From Adineta steineri (taxonomy: Eukaryota > Rotifera > Eurotatoria > Adinetida > Adinetidae), in contig CAJNOI010000164.1 of assembly GCA_905250115.1 (NCBI GenBank), positions 62,001-126,000 on the forward strand: DNA of 64,000 nucleotides. The letters run 5' to 3'. The stretch's first letter is position 1; each line of letters opens with the position of its first letter. The notes beneath the pieces are model-generated. The model was not told the DNA's origin, ran no database searches, and saw only the letters and a list, made by a program, of their open reading frames with translations. Shown in pieces: positions 23,892 through 36,208 of the stretch. Made by a program: the position numbers and the translations under genes.

Positions 23892-26800
23892 ATGTTTCAT
23901 ATGAAATATGTATTCTATTTGATTTTTATTAATTGGATTGTTGCTATACCACAAATCAATCTTTATTTTACAAATCAAGTAAGTGAAAGTGAAAATTATG
24001 ATGAAATTGGTATACGATACAACTGCATTCGTCTTGCTTCAAATATGGATCAAGAAGACTCTACTCGACAAATCTCGTCTTATTGTATGAGTGAATCATC
24101 ATTGAAATTTCATATTGAAAATGATAATACATTTCCAACATTTTCTTTTGCTAATCTTGCAAAAACGAACATTACAAGTGAAGATTTATATTTCTGGTCG
24201 ACACCAATTGATATTATTGAACAATATCAAATCTATTTACTATCAAATGATTCGTCTTTAGCGGAAAAAATCTTTTATAATTGTACATTACCAAGATTTG
24301 GATCAATGTGTCAATATGAACTTTATATATATCATGAAAATTATTCATCATTATATGAAATGATTTCTAGTTATTATAAAAATTATCTTTATGATCCAAC
24401 TAATCTAACTTGTTATACACATGTACAATGTCATCGTGGTTATTCACCAGCATGTTTAGATTGGACAGAAATTTGTGATGGTAAAGTTGATTGTCTTGAT
24501 GGAGAATATGATGAAGAACATTGTTGGGAACTTGAATTTACTGAATGTGAACCAAATGAATATCGATGTAATATTGGGCAATGCATACCAGACGAATTTG
24601 TTCAAGATGATACGAAGAATTTTGATTGTATTGACAGATCTGATGAACGTGTGAGAAAAAACATTGAACTAGAAACGTTTTTAGCAGCTGAACCAGCATT
24701 TGCACATGATGATACAATCTGTCGATTTATATTTGTGACAAGTTCTTGTATATATTCGCGCGAATCAACATTAATAGAATCGATGTTTTCAATTAAAGAT
24801 AATAATGTATCAGATGAATGTTGGTCAGCTTATAAATGTTACTTTGCTATTAACACTGCAGAACATCCAAATCTTATAACTTACAAGATTATCAACGAAG
24901 AGTGTATACCTATTATAAGAAAAACATGTCCAGATATGTTATATGTTCCCAATATTCCCATTTTATTTGGTCATGTTTATACAGCTTACAAGAAAAATGA
25001 GTTACTAGATCCTCAAGTTTTCTTAAATTTGCCTTATTTATGTTCGAACAAATCTTTTTATGATGATTCACTCGAACTGGTTTTAGCTACGCCATTGAAT
25101 AATACAATGTGTTTTAAATTGTCTCGATTCACACCTTGGTCGATACCGCTACTTTTTATACCTGATGTCACTTCTCAATTTCAGAAACCTAAGGACAACG
25201 TTTTTCAAATAATAAAAAATCATCATGCAATAATTAATTTTCCTCGACATCGATGTAATGAATCTAATTTCTATCAATGTAGTAATTCATCCAAATGTAT
25301 TTCATTTCATCGTTTAATCAATGGTGTAACTGATTGTCCTTATAATGATGATGAAAATATATATGAAGATACAAATCCTGAACTATTCACACAAGTCAAA
25401 CACAAATATTACAAATGTCACGTCACCAACAAATATATTGCTCAATTAGAAGTTTCAGATGGTAAGTGTCACTGTGGCCTTGATGAATACAATTTCTGTG
25501 AAGATGAAGATATAATCGAAAACTTCACTCGAAGAACTCTATCTTTTCAGACAACTTGTGATGATTTTCAGGAGTTATATTCAATAACAATTGATAGAAA
25601 AAATGAGACAGATGAAACTGAATGTGAAGAATGGGAATGTGACAATATATATACTCATTGCGATGAAATATGGAATTGTTTAGATGGTAAAGATGAAATG
25701 AATTGTGATTATTCATTACCACCATTAATTAATTGTTCGTCAGATTACCAAAAATGTGTAATATTAAATACGTCTGAATTAACATGTTTACCAATTAATA
25801 AAGTTAATGATGGTATATCCGATTGTCTTGGTGGTACTGATGAACGAGCATTATGTCAACCACTACCATATACTAATTTATACGGACAATTTGCTTGTCA
25901 GAGAACTTACAAACCAATATGTCTTTTACCTTATAATTTATGCGACGGTTTTGCATCGTGTTTATATAAAGACGACGAACGATTTTGTCGAACAAATAGG
26001 TCATCTCTCATATTCCGTAGTGTTTGTCAAATGGACGATACACGATCGCTTTCTTATGTTGAAAAATTTTTATGTGTTGCTGCAAAGATTAAAGCTAGAA
26101 ACAAAATAGAATATTTTACGATTGATGGATTCAATCAATCATTTGAAAATAAAATAAATGAAAATCAACAAATTGATGTAATATATACAGACGTCCTTGA
26201 TGAATCTTCTTGTCATCGTGGTCTTGATTTACGTGTCTGGTTAAATAAATCATCAAATATTTTTACAAGCACATGTCTTTGTCCACCAAGTTATTATGGC
26301 AATCAATGTCAATATCAGAATCAACGCTTAGTTTTATCAATAAGATTTCAAGTTTCAGCTCAATCAAGACAAATATTATTTGCAATCTTAATTATGCTTA
26401 TTGATAATACAAATCAACGAATGATTCATTCATATGAACAATTTACTTATTTATCTATACGAGATTGTAATGTTAAATTTAATGTTTATTTAGTTTATTC
26501 AAATCGACCAAAAGATATGAATAAAAATTATTCAGTACATATTGATATTTATGAAAAACTTTCTCTCAAATATCGAGCAAGTTTTAATTATCCTGTCGAA
26601 TTTTTATTTTTACCTGTTCATCATTTAGCATTTATTATAAATATCCCATTAGAAGATGATTATTCTTGTTCAAATAAGAAATGTCTTCATGGAAAATGTT
26701 TAAACTATTTTAATACAAAAGAAACATTTTGTCAATGTGATGATCAAGGATGGTTTGGGAAATATTGTGATATTCCACACAATAACTGTAATTGTTCATC

Positions 26801-27590
26801 CAATTCAATATGTATTGGTCGGGCAAGTGATAATCAATCAATATGTATTTGCCGAGAATATTATTTTGGTTCAAAATGTTACCTTCGAAATCGAATATGT
26901 GATAATTCCCCATGTCGAAATAATGGTTCATGTATTCCATATGATGATTTTATGTTAACGAAGATTCAAAAATATTTGTGCATATGTCCAAAAGGTTTCA
27001 GTGGGGATCGATGTGAGTTAATTAATACTCAAGTTGATCTTATATTTGATAAAAATATTCATTTATCTCATTCAATTTTTATTCATTTCATAAGAATTAT
27101 ACCAGAAAAATCTCCAGAAAGATCAACAACTTTACAAGTAATATCTCAAGCAACAAATTCTATTCGAATTTATTGGTCACAACCATTTCATCTAATGTTT
27201 ATTGAAACATTAGAAAAAATGTATTATCTAACTGTTATTCAACCAGTTCATAATTATTCAACAAAAATAACTCAAAGAATTAATTCATCACATCATTGTC
27301 CACCGATCAATAAATTAGTTAATGACACATTTGCTCAACTTCATGTTATTCGTCGTATGAAATATTATCATTCATTAATTTGTCAAAAATATTCACCAAA
27401 TTTATTATGTTTTCATGATGATATTCATATGTGCTTATGTTATGATTATCAGGGAAAACGTTTGGCAAATTGTTTTAANNNNNNNNNNNNNNNNNNNNNN
27501 NNNNNNNNNNNNNNNNNNNNNNNNNNNNNNNNNNNNNNNNNNNNNNNNNNNNNNNNNNNNNNNNNNNNNNNNNNNNNNTATTCATGTTAA
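23892..27590 (+). CDS. secreted or membrane LDL-receptor class A / EGF repeat protein, 3' end in a gap
   Basis: One open frame gives about 1195 residues before the N gap at 27479. It begins with a hydrophobic signal segment (about residues 4-19). At least six LDLa-like modules follow, with Cys and acidic calcium-site patterns (ICDGKVDCLDGEYDEEHC, LINGVTDCPYNDDE, IWNCLDGKDEMNC, VNDGISDCLGGTDE, LCDGFASCLYKDDERFC). Then come about four EGF modules (CLCPPSYYGNQC, CQCDDQGWFGKYC, CICREYYFGSKC, CICPKGFSGDRC). After the last EGF, about 160 residues lack obvious domains. The gap is 100 N, probably a placeholder, so the true C-terminus is unknown. Just beyond it one frame stops at 27590 and another at 27645; neither can be confirmed. 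Similar rotifer proteins often end in membrane segments, which would lie in the missing part (inference). Confidence 0.75.
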   Translation: MFHMKYVFYLIFINWIVAIPQINLYFTNQVSESENYDEIGIRYNCIRLASNMDQEDSTRQISSYCMSESSLKFHIENDNTFPTFSFANLAKTNITSEDLYFWSTPIDIIEQYQIYLLSNDSSLAEKIFYNCTLPRFGSMCQYELYIYHENYSSLYEMISSYYKNYLYDPTNLTCYTHVQCHRGYSPACLDWTEICDGKVDCLDGEYDEEHCWELEFTECEPNEYRCNIGQCIPDEFVQDDTKNFDCIDRSDERVRKNIELETFLAAEPAFAHDDTICRFIFVTSSCIYSRESTLIESMFSIKDNNVSDECWSAYKCYFAINTAEHPNLITYKIINEECIPIIRKTCPDMLYVPNIPILFGHVYTAYKKNELLDPQVFLNLPYLCSNKSFYDDSLELVLATPLNNTMCFKLSRFTPWSIPLLFIPDVTSQFQKPKDNVFQIIKNHHAIINFPRHRCNESNFYQCSNSSKCISFHRLINGVTDCPYNDDENIYEDTNPELFTQVKHKYYKCHVTNKYIAQLEVSDGKCHCGLDEYNFCEDEDIIENFTRRTLSFQTTCDDFQELYSITIDRKNETDETECEEWECDNIYTHCDEIWNCLDGKDEMNCDYSLPPLINCSSDYQKCVILNTSELTCLPINKVNDGISDCLGGTDERALCQPLPYTNLYGQFACQRTYKPICLLPYNLCDGFASCLYKDDERFCRTNRSSLIFRSVCQMDDTRSLSYVEKFLCVAAKIKARNKIEYFTIDGFNQSFENKINENQQIDVIYTDVLDESSCHRGLDLRVWLNKSSNIFTSTCLCPPSYYGNQCQYQNQRLVLSIRFQVSAQSRQILFAILIMLIDNTNQRMIHSYEQFTYLSIRDCNVKFNVYLVYSNRPKDMNKNYSVHIDIYEKLSLKYRASFNYPVEFLFLPVHHLAFIINIPLEDDYSCSNKKCLHGKCLNYFNTKETFCQCDDQGWFGKYCDIPHNNCNCSSNSICIGRASDNQSICICREYYFGSKCYLRNRICDNSPCRNNGSCIPYDDFMLTKIQKYLCICPKGFSGDRCELINTQVDLIFDKNIHLSHSIFIHFIRIIPEKSPERSTTLQVISQATNSIRIYWSQPFHLMFIETLEKMYYLTVIQPVHNYSTKITQRINSSHHCPPINKLVNDTFAQLHVIRRMKYYHSLICQKYSPNLLCFHDDIHMCLCYDYQGKRLANCFXXXXXXXXXXXXXXXXXXXXXXXXXXXXXXXXXXYSC
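27479..27578. other. assembly gap (100 N)
   Basis: The gap removes the 3' end of the LDLa/EGF gene. A run of exactly 100 N usually marks an unknown length. Confidence 0.95.
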
Positions 27591-27699
27591 CATGATTTAT
27601 TTCGAAAAACATCTGATTTATTCTAAACATAATAGAAAATCATGATAAACAACAATTTCCATTGGAAAAAAAATGAACTAATAACAATAACAAATTTAT

Positions 27700-29831
27700 C
27701 TAATCATCAGATTCACCCTTTATTTTTTTCAGTGATGATGGTTCATCATTTTGATCTAGAATAAAATAAAAGATTTATAATTCTTTGTAATAGATAGAAC
27801 TCAATACTAACTTAGACCACGTTTTCGTTTTCCGTCACCACGACCATCTCGTTTGCGAAATCCACTTCGTCTTCCACCATTAGCATATCTTTCATTTTTT
27901 CGTGCTCGTTGTGTTGCTCGTTTTTCATTAGCTTCTTTCCAAAACTGAGTTTCTTCGTCACCTTCAATAACACGACTAGTAACATCATTACTTCCAATAG
28001 TTAATTTTCCATTTCCAGCTTCTAAAACTTTTTCTAAAACATCTTTTGCTGTATTTGCTTCATTCAGTCGTACCCATGCCTAAACAAAATTTAAATTCAT
28101 TTTACGAGAGAAAAAAAATTCATAATTTCTACCTCAGCATCACCTCTATTAAAATCAATCCATGGTAGTTTTGTAAAAGGATTGAATTTTTCTTTAATTA
28201 ACTCACGTGATGCATCAGCAGCCATACCTGAAAATTTATAAAATGTCACAATATATAGTTTGGTATGAATATCTTACCAGCAAGATGAATAACAGCACCA
28301 GGAAGATGTTCACTGTTTAATTTTTCTAAATGTTCATTCGTTTTTTGTTCGAATTCTTCTTGTTTCTTTTCTTTCTTTATTTGTTTTTCTTTATCACGAG
28401 ATGAAATCTCATGAATAGGTTCAGTTTGTAAAGAACATTCTAAAATTGAACCATCTTCATATTTAATTGGTGTTTGTTTTGAAATTTCCAAAAATTCACG
28501 AGCTTTTTCTTCACTTGGAAAAACAACATAGGCAGAACCATTAAAATCTTTTGTTTTAAATTGTTTCTTCATTTGTATATTATCTGTTGAACCATATTTT
28601 TCAAAAAAATGAAGTAATTTATCTAATGTAACATCTGCTGTTTTTGGAAAACCTTGAACATAAACAGTACGATTTTGTAAAGTTAATTCAAGTTCAGCTT
28701 GACTCTTTGGCAATGGACGATCTGGATGACGACGAATTTTATTTTCTATATCATCTAATTGTAAAAGACCAGACAGAGATTTTTTTAATGAATTCATTAT
28801 AATTTTAAAATCTGTTGTTAACGATTGAAGACGTTTAAATGTTGTTAACATAGACAATGGTATCCAACCATCATCTTTACAAAGTTCATTTTTAAGAAAT
28901 CTATCACGAGTCATATTAACATCACTAAAATAATATTCAATTTGTCGAATAATTTGCTTTTCTAGTTCATTTGATGCTATTGATTGACTTATAGTTGTCA
29001 TATGATTATCTTCATCAGCACTAAACAAAAATAATTATATATTAGATTATTTAAATTTCACTCATAGACAAATGAACTACTGTCCATTTCAAAAAAAAAA
29101 GGCGGGTGGGTATTTTTGGAATATTTTGTAATAGGAACAAGATAGAGAGCTGCGGTTTTCACCGTTAGAGAGAGCAGATGAAGATCATCAAAACCTATCT
29201 GAAAAGATTTCTTTAACCACTTCCCAAAGACTAGTAGTCATGAGTAAAACCTTCACACAGTTTTGTGGTTCATGATCTGGAGATTCTAGAACACTCCCGA
29301 AAATGAACGAACTAATGTGGCGTTAATGTGAGACATACTGTTTGTCCAAGAGTTTCCTACAACAGCCTTTGGGAAGTAGTTGTTCCTATCATAAAATATT
29401 CGAAAAATTCCCACCCGCCTTTTTTTTTCAAACGGACAGTAGTGATTATTGAAGACTATAATTCTAAGCTGGACTATGATTGTGTCCATACAACGCATGT
29501 CTATATATAACGAGTTGGAGTGTCTACTTCATTCATTATTTTTATCATATAAACAGGAATATCTGGTTTGACATTTTTTTCTTCATTCTGCTTATGTCAC
29601 TAATGTACATGAACAACTCAAGTCTTCTATGATTAGAACATAAAAAACATACTGATCAGTTCTATCCACTGTTGTCGTTGTTGTAATTGTATGATAAGGA
29701 TTCATCTATAAAAATAGTATTTTTGTTTCTTTTCAGAAAATTTATTCTCTCACTGTTTTAGTTTCTGTTACTTTTGTAACAATATCACCGTTAACACTGG
29801 TTTCTTCTACAGATGAAATAGTATCTGTCAT
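27700..29831 (-). CDS. SSB: La autoantigen homolog (RNA polymerase III transcript chaperone)
   Basis: Six exons (29831-29754, 29705-29653, 29020-28278, 28227-28133, 28079-27812, 27755-27700) join in frame to 430 residues. La binds the 3' UUU-OH of nascent Pol III transcripts in the nucleus and protects and folds them. Exon 3 starts with the La motif (RQIEYYFSDVNMTRDRFL, then DDGWIPLSML), followed by RRM1 (TVYVQGFPK as RNP2-like, NGSAYVVFPSEEKAREFL as RNP1-like). Exons 4-5 hold the divergent second RRM and a basic Arg/Gly-rich tail (RRSGFRKRDGRGDGKRKR) that fits nuclear localisation. The last exon adds a short acidic/lysine end. The start in exon 1 (MTDTISSVEE) is chosen because exons 1 and 2 splice in phase. 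Intron 2 (about 630 nt) contains an inverted-repeat element. Confidence 0.88.
29077..29442. mobile_element. MITE-like element with long inverted repeats
   Basis: It sits in intron 2 of the La gene. The ends are CTACTGTCC and GGACAGTAG. The inverted similarity runs about 60 bp through an A-run, GGCGGGTGGG and TATTTTGTAATAGGAACAA, with a few mismatches. An inner inverted pair (CACTTCCCAAAG at about 29219, CTTTGGGAAGT at about 29369) extends it after an interruption on the left side. There is no room for a transposase. The target duplication is not clear, so the superfamily is unassigned. Confidence 0.7.
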
Positions 29832-30285
29832 GATTATTTTTCTATTAATCTAGAACATAAATGGAAAGAAAATAGATGGTCTATACTTTTACTGAAAAAG
29901 AAAACAAATTGCAAATCAAAAAACCGAAACATTTTTGTTAGACAAAACACAAGAGCAGATAATACAATATAGCACTTCTTTCGGACATAATAAATGTATC
30001 ATTAATTATATATACACACATATCCAAACAAAGTTTTTTTTTTCTTCTCCTTCGTCTTAAATGATAACAAAAAACAAAAAGAACAAAACTAAAATTAAAA
30101 TGACAGAAATATATAGATGCGTAATATATTACATCCATTTTAGTATAGAATAAATAGATGAAATAAAAGGAAACACATTGACATTTGTATTAATTTAAGA
30201 CTCGGACAAATATTACTTGAAGAAACGAATGTAACATTGGACAGGAATTTTTTGATTGAAAGAAGAAAAAAATCATTATTAATAT

Positions 30286-33000
30286 TCATTCATGTCGATC
30301 GTCTGATATATGACCACCTTCATCAGAAAACACACCTAAATAATAAGTTTAAAAAAAAGTATATTTCATATCAATAAAATTTTACCATCATTTTTTAAAG
30401 ATAACTGATTATTTTTTTCATTATAAATCTCACTTTCGGATGAATAATTTCCATTTAATTGACTATGTTTTGCACGATATTTTTCATCATCAAGTATATA
30501 ACTATCACTATGAACTTCTTCAACTTCACCTTCTTCAGATGATGTATAAGAACTATGTTTTGATATTTTACGTTGAAATTTTTGATCATTTATTGTTGAT
30601 AATGATGATAAATGAAATGTAACAGTTTTTGAATGTTTACGTAAATTATTAGTTGAAGAATGATGATCTATTTCATTATTAATATTTAAACTTGTATGAC
30701 GACGTCGTCGTGTTCGTGGAAAAGTATGATGATAATTTTTATCAAATTCCTCTGGTTCACTACTCGATGATTTACGTGGAGGTATAGAAAATTCAGTTGA
30801 TAATCGTGAGGAATCTACTTGATTTTCAAGAGTAAGTCTTAAATTCTTGGCATTTAATTCGCGATTGTTTGCATTCAATTTTGAATCTATATCAGCTGAA
30901 ATAGATGGTATAGGAATGTTGTTTGTAGATTCTTCTCGTGGTGATGTTGCATTTTCTTTACTATTAGTACGATTATGACCAGAATTCTTTTTACGTCGTT
31001 GATTATTCTTTGTTATTAAAGATGGAATAATTGGTATTGGATTTGATGTATTATCCGAACTATTTGAAGCTAAATTTAAATAAAATATTTTTTTGAAAAA
31101 TCAAACGTATTGAATATACTTACATCCATTATTTATTTTATTTACATGTCGTTTTTTATTATATGATAATAAATGTATTGGATCATTTAAATTCGATGTA
31201 GCAATTTTAATAAGTTCTAAAGATTTTTTTCTTGCTTCTGATATTGGATTTGTTGTTCGTTTTTTTACATTTATATTAAGAGTACGTTCTTTTTCTTTAA
31301 TAATACGTTCACGTTTTTCTACTTGCATCATTAAAGATTTTAATTCCATATAAAGTGTATCAACTTGTTGTGCACGTTTTTGATAATGTGTACGTATATC
31401 AATAATATGCTGTAATTCTTCTTGACGTTTTTTCATTAATTCATCATTTGTCATACGAAGTGTGGATGAAATATCGATTGATGGAAATTGTGATAAATGT
31501 TTATTAATTTCAATAGACCATACACGTGTTAATTCAGCATATTTTTGCTCCTCTTCAAATAAAACTATATTCGGTTCACTGATATCTAAATGTTTAATTA
31601 TTTCAGAAAATGATGGACGATCTGATGATTGTTGATTCCAACATTTTGTCATTAATAATTTAAAACCTTCAGGTGCAGATGTTGGAACTGGTAATGTTAA
31701 ACTACCTTTACCAACACCTAAAATAAAACGATATATATATATTAAATTTTATACCAAGAAATAGATTTACCCCACATAACTGCCGTTGGGTCAATATTAT
31801 TATATGGTACAGCACATGTTAGAATTTCCCAAACAACAATACCAAAAGACCAAACATCAATTTTTTCTGAACAAAGTTCTTGTCTAATAACTTCAGGTGC
31901 CATCCAAGCACTTGTTCCACTAAATGACATGATTTGACTTCGTCGATGAACTAATTCTTTACTTGTACCAAAATCAGATATTTTTAAAGTATGTTGATCA
32001 GAAAAAAGTATATTTGGTGATTTTAAATCTCGATGTACAATTTTATTACTATGTAAATAATCAACACCATTTGCAATTTGTCTTGACCAATCAAGTACTT
32101 GTGTTGGTTTTGTACAAGAACTCTTGTCACGACGTCGTTTTAATACATCATATAATGAACCATATGCACAATATTCCATAACAATATAATACAAAGGTGA
32201 TGCAATTGCAATACCTGATGAAAATAAATTTATATTAAAACATAACTAATAATATAAAAACAACAAACCTCGAAATTTAATTACATTAATATGATTTAAT
32301 TTTTTTAAATGTTTTATATTCGTTTCATCTTTAGTTTTTACTCGTTTCCATGCAACATCTTGACCATGAAGTTTACCGTGAAAAACAGAACCTTCAATAC
32401 CTGAACCAATTAATTCTAAATCATTCATTATATTATCAACTGATATTTCCCAATCATCATTTGGTTTGACTAATGAAGTTCTTATTGTATCTTTATTATA
32501 TTTAATATTTTCACTAAATCTATTCACGGCAGAAAATATTGGTTTAAAACATCCAAGAAATGTACCAAGTATACTAGTATTATCATCATTACTGGTATTA
32601 TTAGTAATTTCAGGATTTTGATATCGTACTTCAACTTGTGGAAGATTAGATATACCAATAGTGGTAGTTGTTGTCGTTGGAGTTTTACGAAATATAACTG
32701 GTGGATCGCGTTCACCGGTTGAAATTGATGGAGTTGGACAGGTAGTTAATTGAGGTATAGGATCTTCAGTTAATGTGGGAGGTTCATCTTCTTCTGATGA
32801 ATTAACAGTTACGGAACTAAGCATAAGAATAAAGTAAACTACTAGAGAAATACAAAAAAAACTAACCCAAGATCCATATCTTGTCTATTAAATATATTCG
32901 AATTAAGTTCATCAGATGATGATATTCCATTGAGTGCAGCCGTTGCTGATGCTTGATGCAATATGATTGTTTCGAGTGTCACATCTGGTAATGGTGGCAT
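30286..33000 (-). CDS. MAP3K12/MAP3K13: DLK/LZK-type mixed-lineage MAP kinase kinase kinase
   Basis: Six exons (33000-32867, 32816-32269, 32214-31771, 31717-31124, 31069-30386, 30335-30286) encode 817 residues. In other animals DLK/LZK activate the MKK4/7-JNK and p38 pathways, notably in axon injury signalling. The kinase domain follows a Pro/Thr-rich N-terminus. It shows a glycine loop (GSGIEGSVFHG), the VAWK lysine, HRDLKSPN (about residues 288-295), DFG (about 308) and APEVIR. The downstream CWNQQSSDRPSF and HLDI segment and the coiled coil ending YMELKSLMMQVEKRER match the DLK/LZK leucine-zipper region better than the MLK1-4 type. There is no SH3 or CRIB segment. The remainder is Ser/Asn-rich. 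The last exon gives an acidic end, SDEGGHISDD. The bare neighbourhood context says nothing of function. Confidence 0.88.
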
Positions 33001-33970
33001 ATTTTAATAGATATATATCTATTCTATTTAGTACTGTCTACATAAAGCGTCTAAAAAATAAACAATACTATCATAATTCTTTTTTCTTATGCAATGATTC
33101 GAAAAACATGACTTCTCAAGAATCGGGAATTTCTTTTTATTCTTCTCTATCTATGAGAAGTGATGACGTTATGACAGTATATAGAAATACTAATATTATT
33201 ATTTGTTTCTTTAAATGTCTGACCAATCAGATTCAATATAGATGCCTCTATAATATAAATATAATCTATATACAATTAATGCCAAAATTATTAAGTATTA
33301 TTATTAATATAAATTAAAATTTCATTTATAAATTTTTTTATTAATTCTTCCTCATTCAGCTATTGCACATTCATGAATCATTGACGAGTTTCTCACGTTC
33401 ATTCATTCACTCACTCAAATATTTAGTCTTGTCAATAATCTACTATTATTTAAATCATAAAAATATTTATTGATATATTTGCCGGTAATAATTATGTAGT
33501 GATTCATATCGTTTATTATAAAGTTGACGGCAGAGTAAGAAGATTTTGTTAAATAATATACTTTTTAGTAGTTTTGCTTCGAGATTAAAATTGAATTCTA
33601 TTCATTGAGAATGAATATAAAGTATGAACTATTCCACTTTGAGCAAAAGTTCAATATGTATAATATTTAAGATACGATGATTAGTGATTGTATCAGTTTA
33701 TTGTTGACAATTCATTCATTATTATGAATTAAAATCACTCTACACAGTTCTCACAATGTTCTTTTAGTTTAAGTTCATTTGCAAATCAAGTACATATGTA
33801 AGCAATATCTGGAATAATATACTCGTTTATAGTTTTAAAACCAATACAATATCATACAAAAAAAAATAAAATGATATAGGAAAACATTTAAATAAAGCAG
33901 CTACGATTTAAGCAACCTCTGGTTTTACCTAGATATTGGTAATAGGGTAATATCGATAAATTGAAATAAG
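33001..33970. other. intergenic region between MAP3K and ACP6-type genes
   Basis: AT-rich sequence with many TTCATTCATTC-like stretches. It should hold the MAP3K promoter (both neighbours are on the minus strand) and the 3' end of the phosphatase. I see no gene. Confidence 0.5.
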
Positions 33971-35915
33971 CTAATCTTTTACTAAAGCCTTAGGCTTTTC
34001 AAAGCGATTTTGTAAATTCTTTACAAATGTTGAATAAGGACAATAATAACTATCACAATAAGGTAGTACTTGTGGCTAGAAAAACAAAATTAAAGACAAT
34101 ACAATACTAATCGTATTCAATTAATCACTTACTTCACCGGCAAAATTAACTGTAATATATGTTTGTTCAGGATTAGTTTTCGATATATAATATTTCATAA
34201 ATATATATGCAGCATATTTTGGCCAACGCATATTAAAAATCTATGTACAATAGAATAAATATTCTATCTTAAAAACACAATGCATACGTACTTCAAGTGC
34301 CATTGCTAATGGAATTATTGTTGTATCATGACCAGAATAGACAAAAAGTTTTTGATATGGTCTAAATATTAAGATCAAAATATATCCAAACCCGAATAAT
34401 CTCTATTAAACTAACTTTTGAATTTTATTTTCTTTTTCTGCCAAGTAATTTTTTACTATCGACTTAAAATTTTCGTTCATCAAATATAAAAGTGGTCCAC
34501 ATGTCGTACGTACAAATTCATTAAAACCAATCGATGTTCTAAATAAAATCATAGATAAATTTTCTTTATAAAAAAATAGTTATAAATAATTACGCCATCG
34601 CAACGAATTCTCTTGCAGACATGGATTCGAAATCTTTTGTTAATTCTTTATAGTCTTCTGGAACAGAAAAATTGTGTGCCTAATTGAACAGATAATTTAC
34701 AATTTTTCTATCATTTTAAAAGAGAAAAACAAATAGACAAACTTGTCGTGAAACAATATCATCATATAATTCAACAATACCATGTTCGTAATCACTGACA
34801 CCTAAATTAGTAATAATAAAAAATCAAATCATAAAAAACACCTTACCAATACGATTAATTAATGCTTGACGGGCTTTTTTCAAGTCATGAGTATCATCTA
34901 GTGATCCATAAAGTTCTAAAGCTGATTTGCATTTCGCTATTATTGGGTAAACACGAGCATTTGGAAACTTAAAAAAATTAAATTTATTATAGAATTTTCT
35001 TTGGAATATTTACCATATCCTCATCTGGAAAGTTATGAACTTCGATTTCAAATGGACCTTTAGCCTGTACTTTATTATCTTGTTTTTCGGATGAAAACAG
35101 ACCAGCAAGAAATGATCGAGCACTAGTTACCGTTCGATCCATGTATGTTGATCGACAGCTAATAAAAAAATATGTTTACAATATTCTGTTAAAGTCTATT
35201 GAAACATACTAGACAAAATTTGGATCATAAATTGGTGGTATAAGTCCTTTATCATCGTCTTTTATTATTTCGCTTCGTATTATTTTTCCTAGTTCATACA
35301 ATTGTTTTTCACCAACTGCTGTTAATTGTCCTGTAACTATTTTATCACCTGAAGCTGACTAATAAATAAAGTATTTTAAAATCATTCATTTTGTAAATAG
35401 TTAACACATACTTTTAATTGCCGAATTTTATCACCAATCATATCATTTTGTGATGAAATTTTATCTTTTGATACAATATCGTTACCTAATTTTGTAATTA
35501 ATTTAATATCCCATTTTGTTAATGGATAACCTTGAACGTGTTCTTTACTATAGGATACCTAAGAAAATGAATTTAATATAAAAAACGATTTTTTTTGTCT
35601 ATTATTTTGAATATATACTTCTTCGAGTCCTGGCAGTAGTTTAAGTGGTGTACGAGCTCCATGTCGAAAGAAAACTTGCGCACCTATTAATTGTAAATCA
35701 TCACGAATTTTAATATCAACTAATCTATTTGAAATTGGTTCTGAACGTTGACCAGTTGATGCCCAAGATGTTAAAGTATTTTCATAAGTCGACATTGATC
35801 TATGAGGTATTATTAAAGCACCTTTTAAAAATGTATCGTAACACAATTTCAATATGATCGTTGATGTCCCTGTTAAGAAAGACCATTTTACAATAGAATG
35901 ATAATGCTGTCGCAT
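33971..35915 (-). CDS. ACP6: histidine acid phosphatase, lysophosphatidic acid phosphatase type 6-like
   Basis: Eleven exons (35915-35619, 35558-35412, 35358-35210, 35158-35014, 34967-34847, 34801-34743, 34679-34594, 34538-34416, 34361-34292, 34240-34133, 34075-33971) join in phase to 469 residues. The catalytic RHGARTP is at residues 84-90, with LKLLPGLEEV after it as in ACP6-type enzymes. The second catalytic motif is the HD of YSGHDTTIIPLAMALE (about residues 387-388). Family enzymes hydrolyse lysophosphatidic acid to monoacylglycerol through a phosphohistidine; the human enzyme is mitochondrial. The N-terminus has a hydrophobic stretch (about residues 11-26) flanked by basic residues, compatible with a mitochondrial or membrane signal. 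Assignment to ACP6 rather than another acid phosphatase branch rests on the RHG context and the family pattern of STYMDRT and GLF. Confidence 0.82.
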
Positions 35916-36208
35916 TTTATCAGAAAAAAAGGTGCAATTTTTATAAGTGTTTTATTTATCTATAAGAAATACGAGATATATTTATAGGAATGTAAAAATG
36001 TTGCAATTGATTTTAATATTTTCACAAACACAAATATTAGTAAAAGCGTTTTGTTTTTTGACATTTAAAATACAAATATAAAAAGCAAACTATATTGACA
36101 AATAAGAAAAATATATTAAATAGATAAAAGTTTAATCGATTATATAAAAATTGAAAGAAAAAGAATTTCGTTGTTCGTTACGTCAAAAACAGAAAGTGTA
36201 CCATTCAA

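Noticed and set aside
25807..26958. Overlapping frames inside the LDLa/EGF gene (25807-26109, 26737-26958 and minus-strand ones)
   Set aside because: Shadows of a long frame with clear LDLa and EGF modules.
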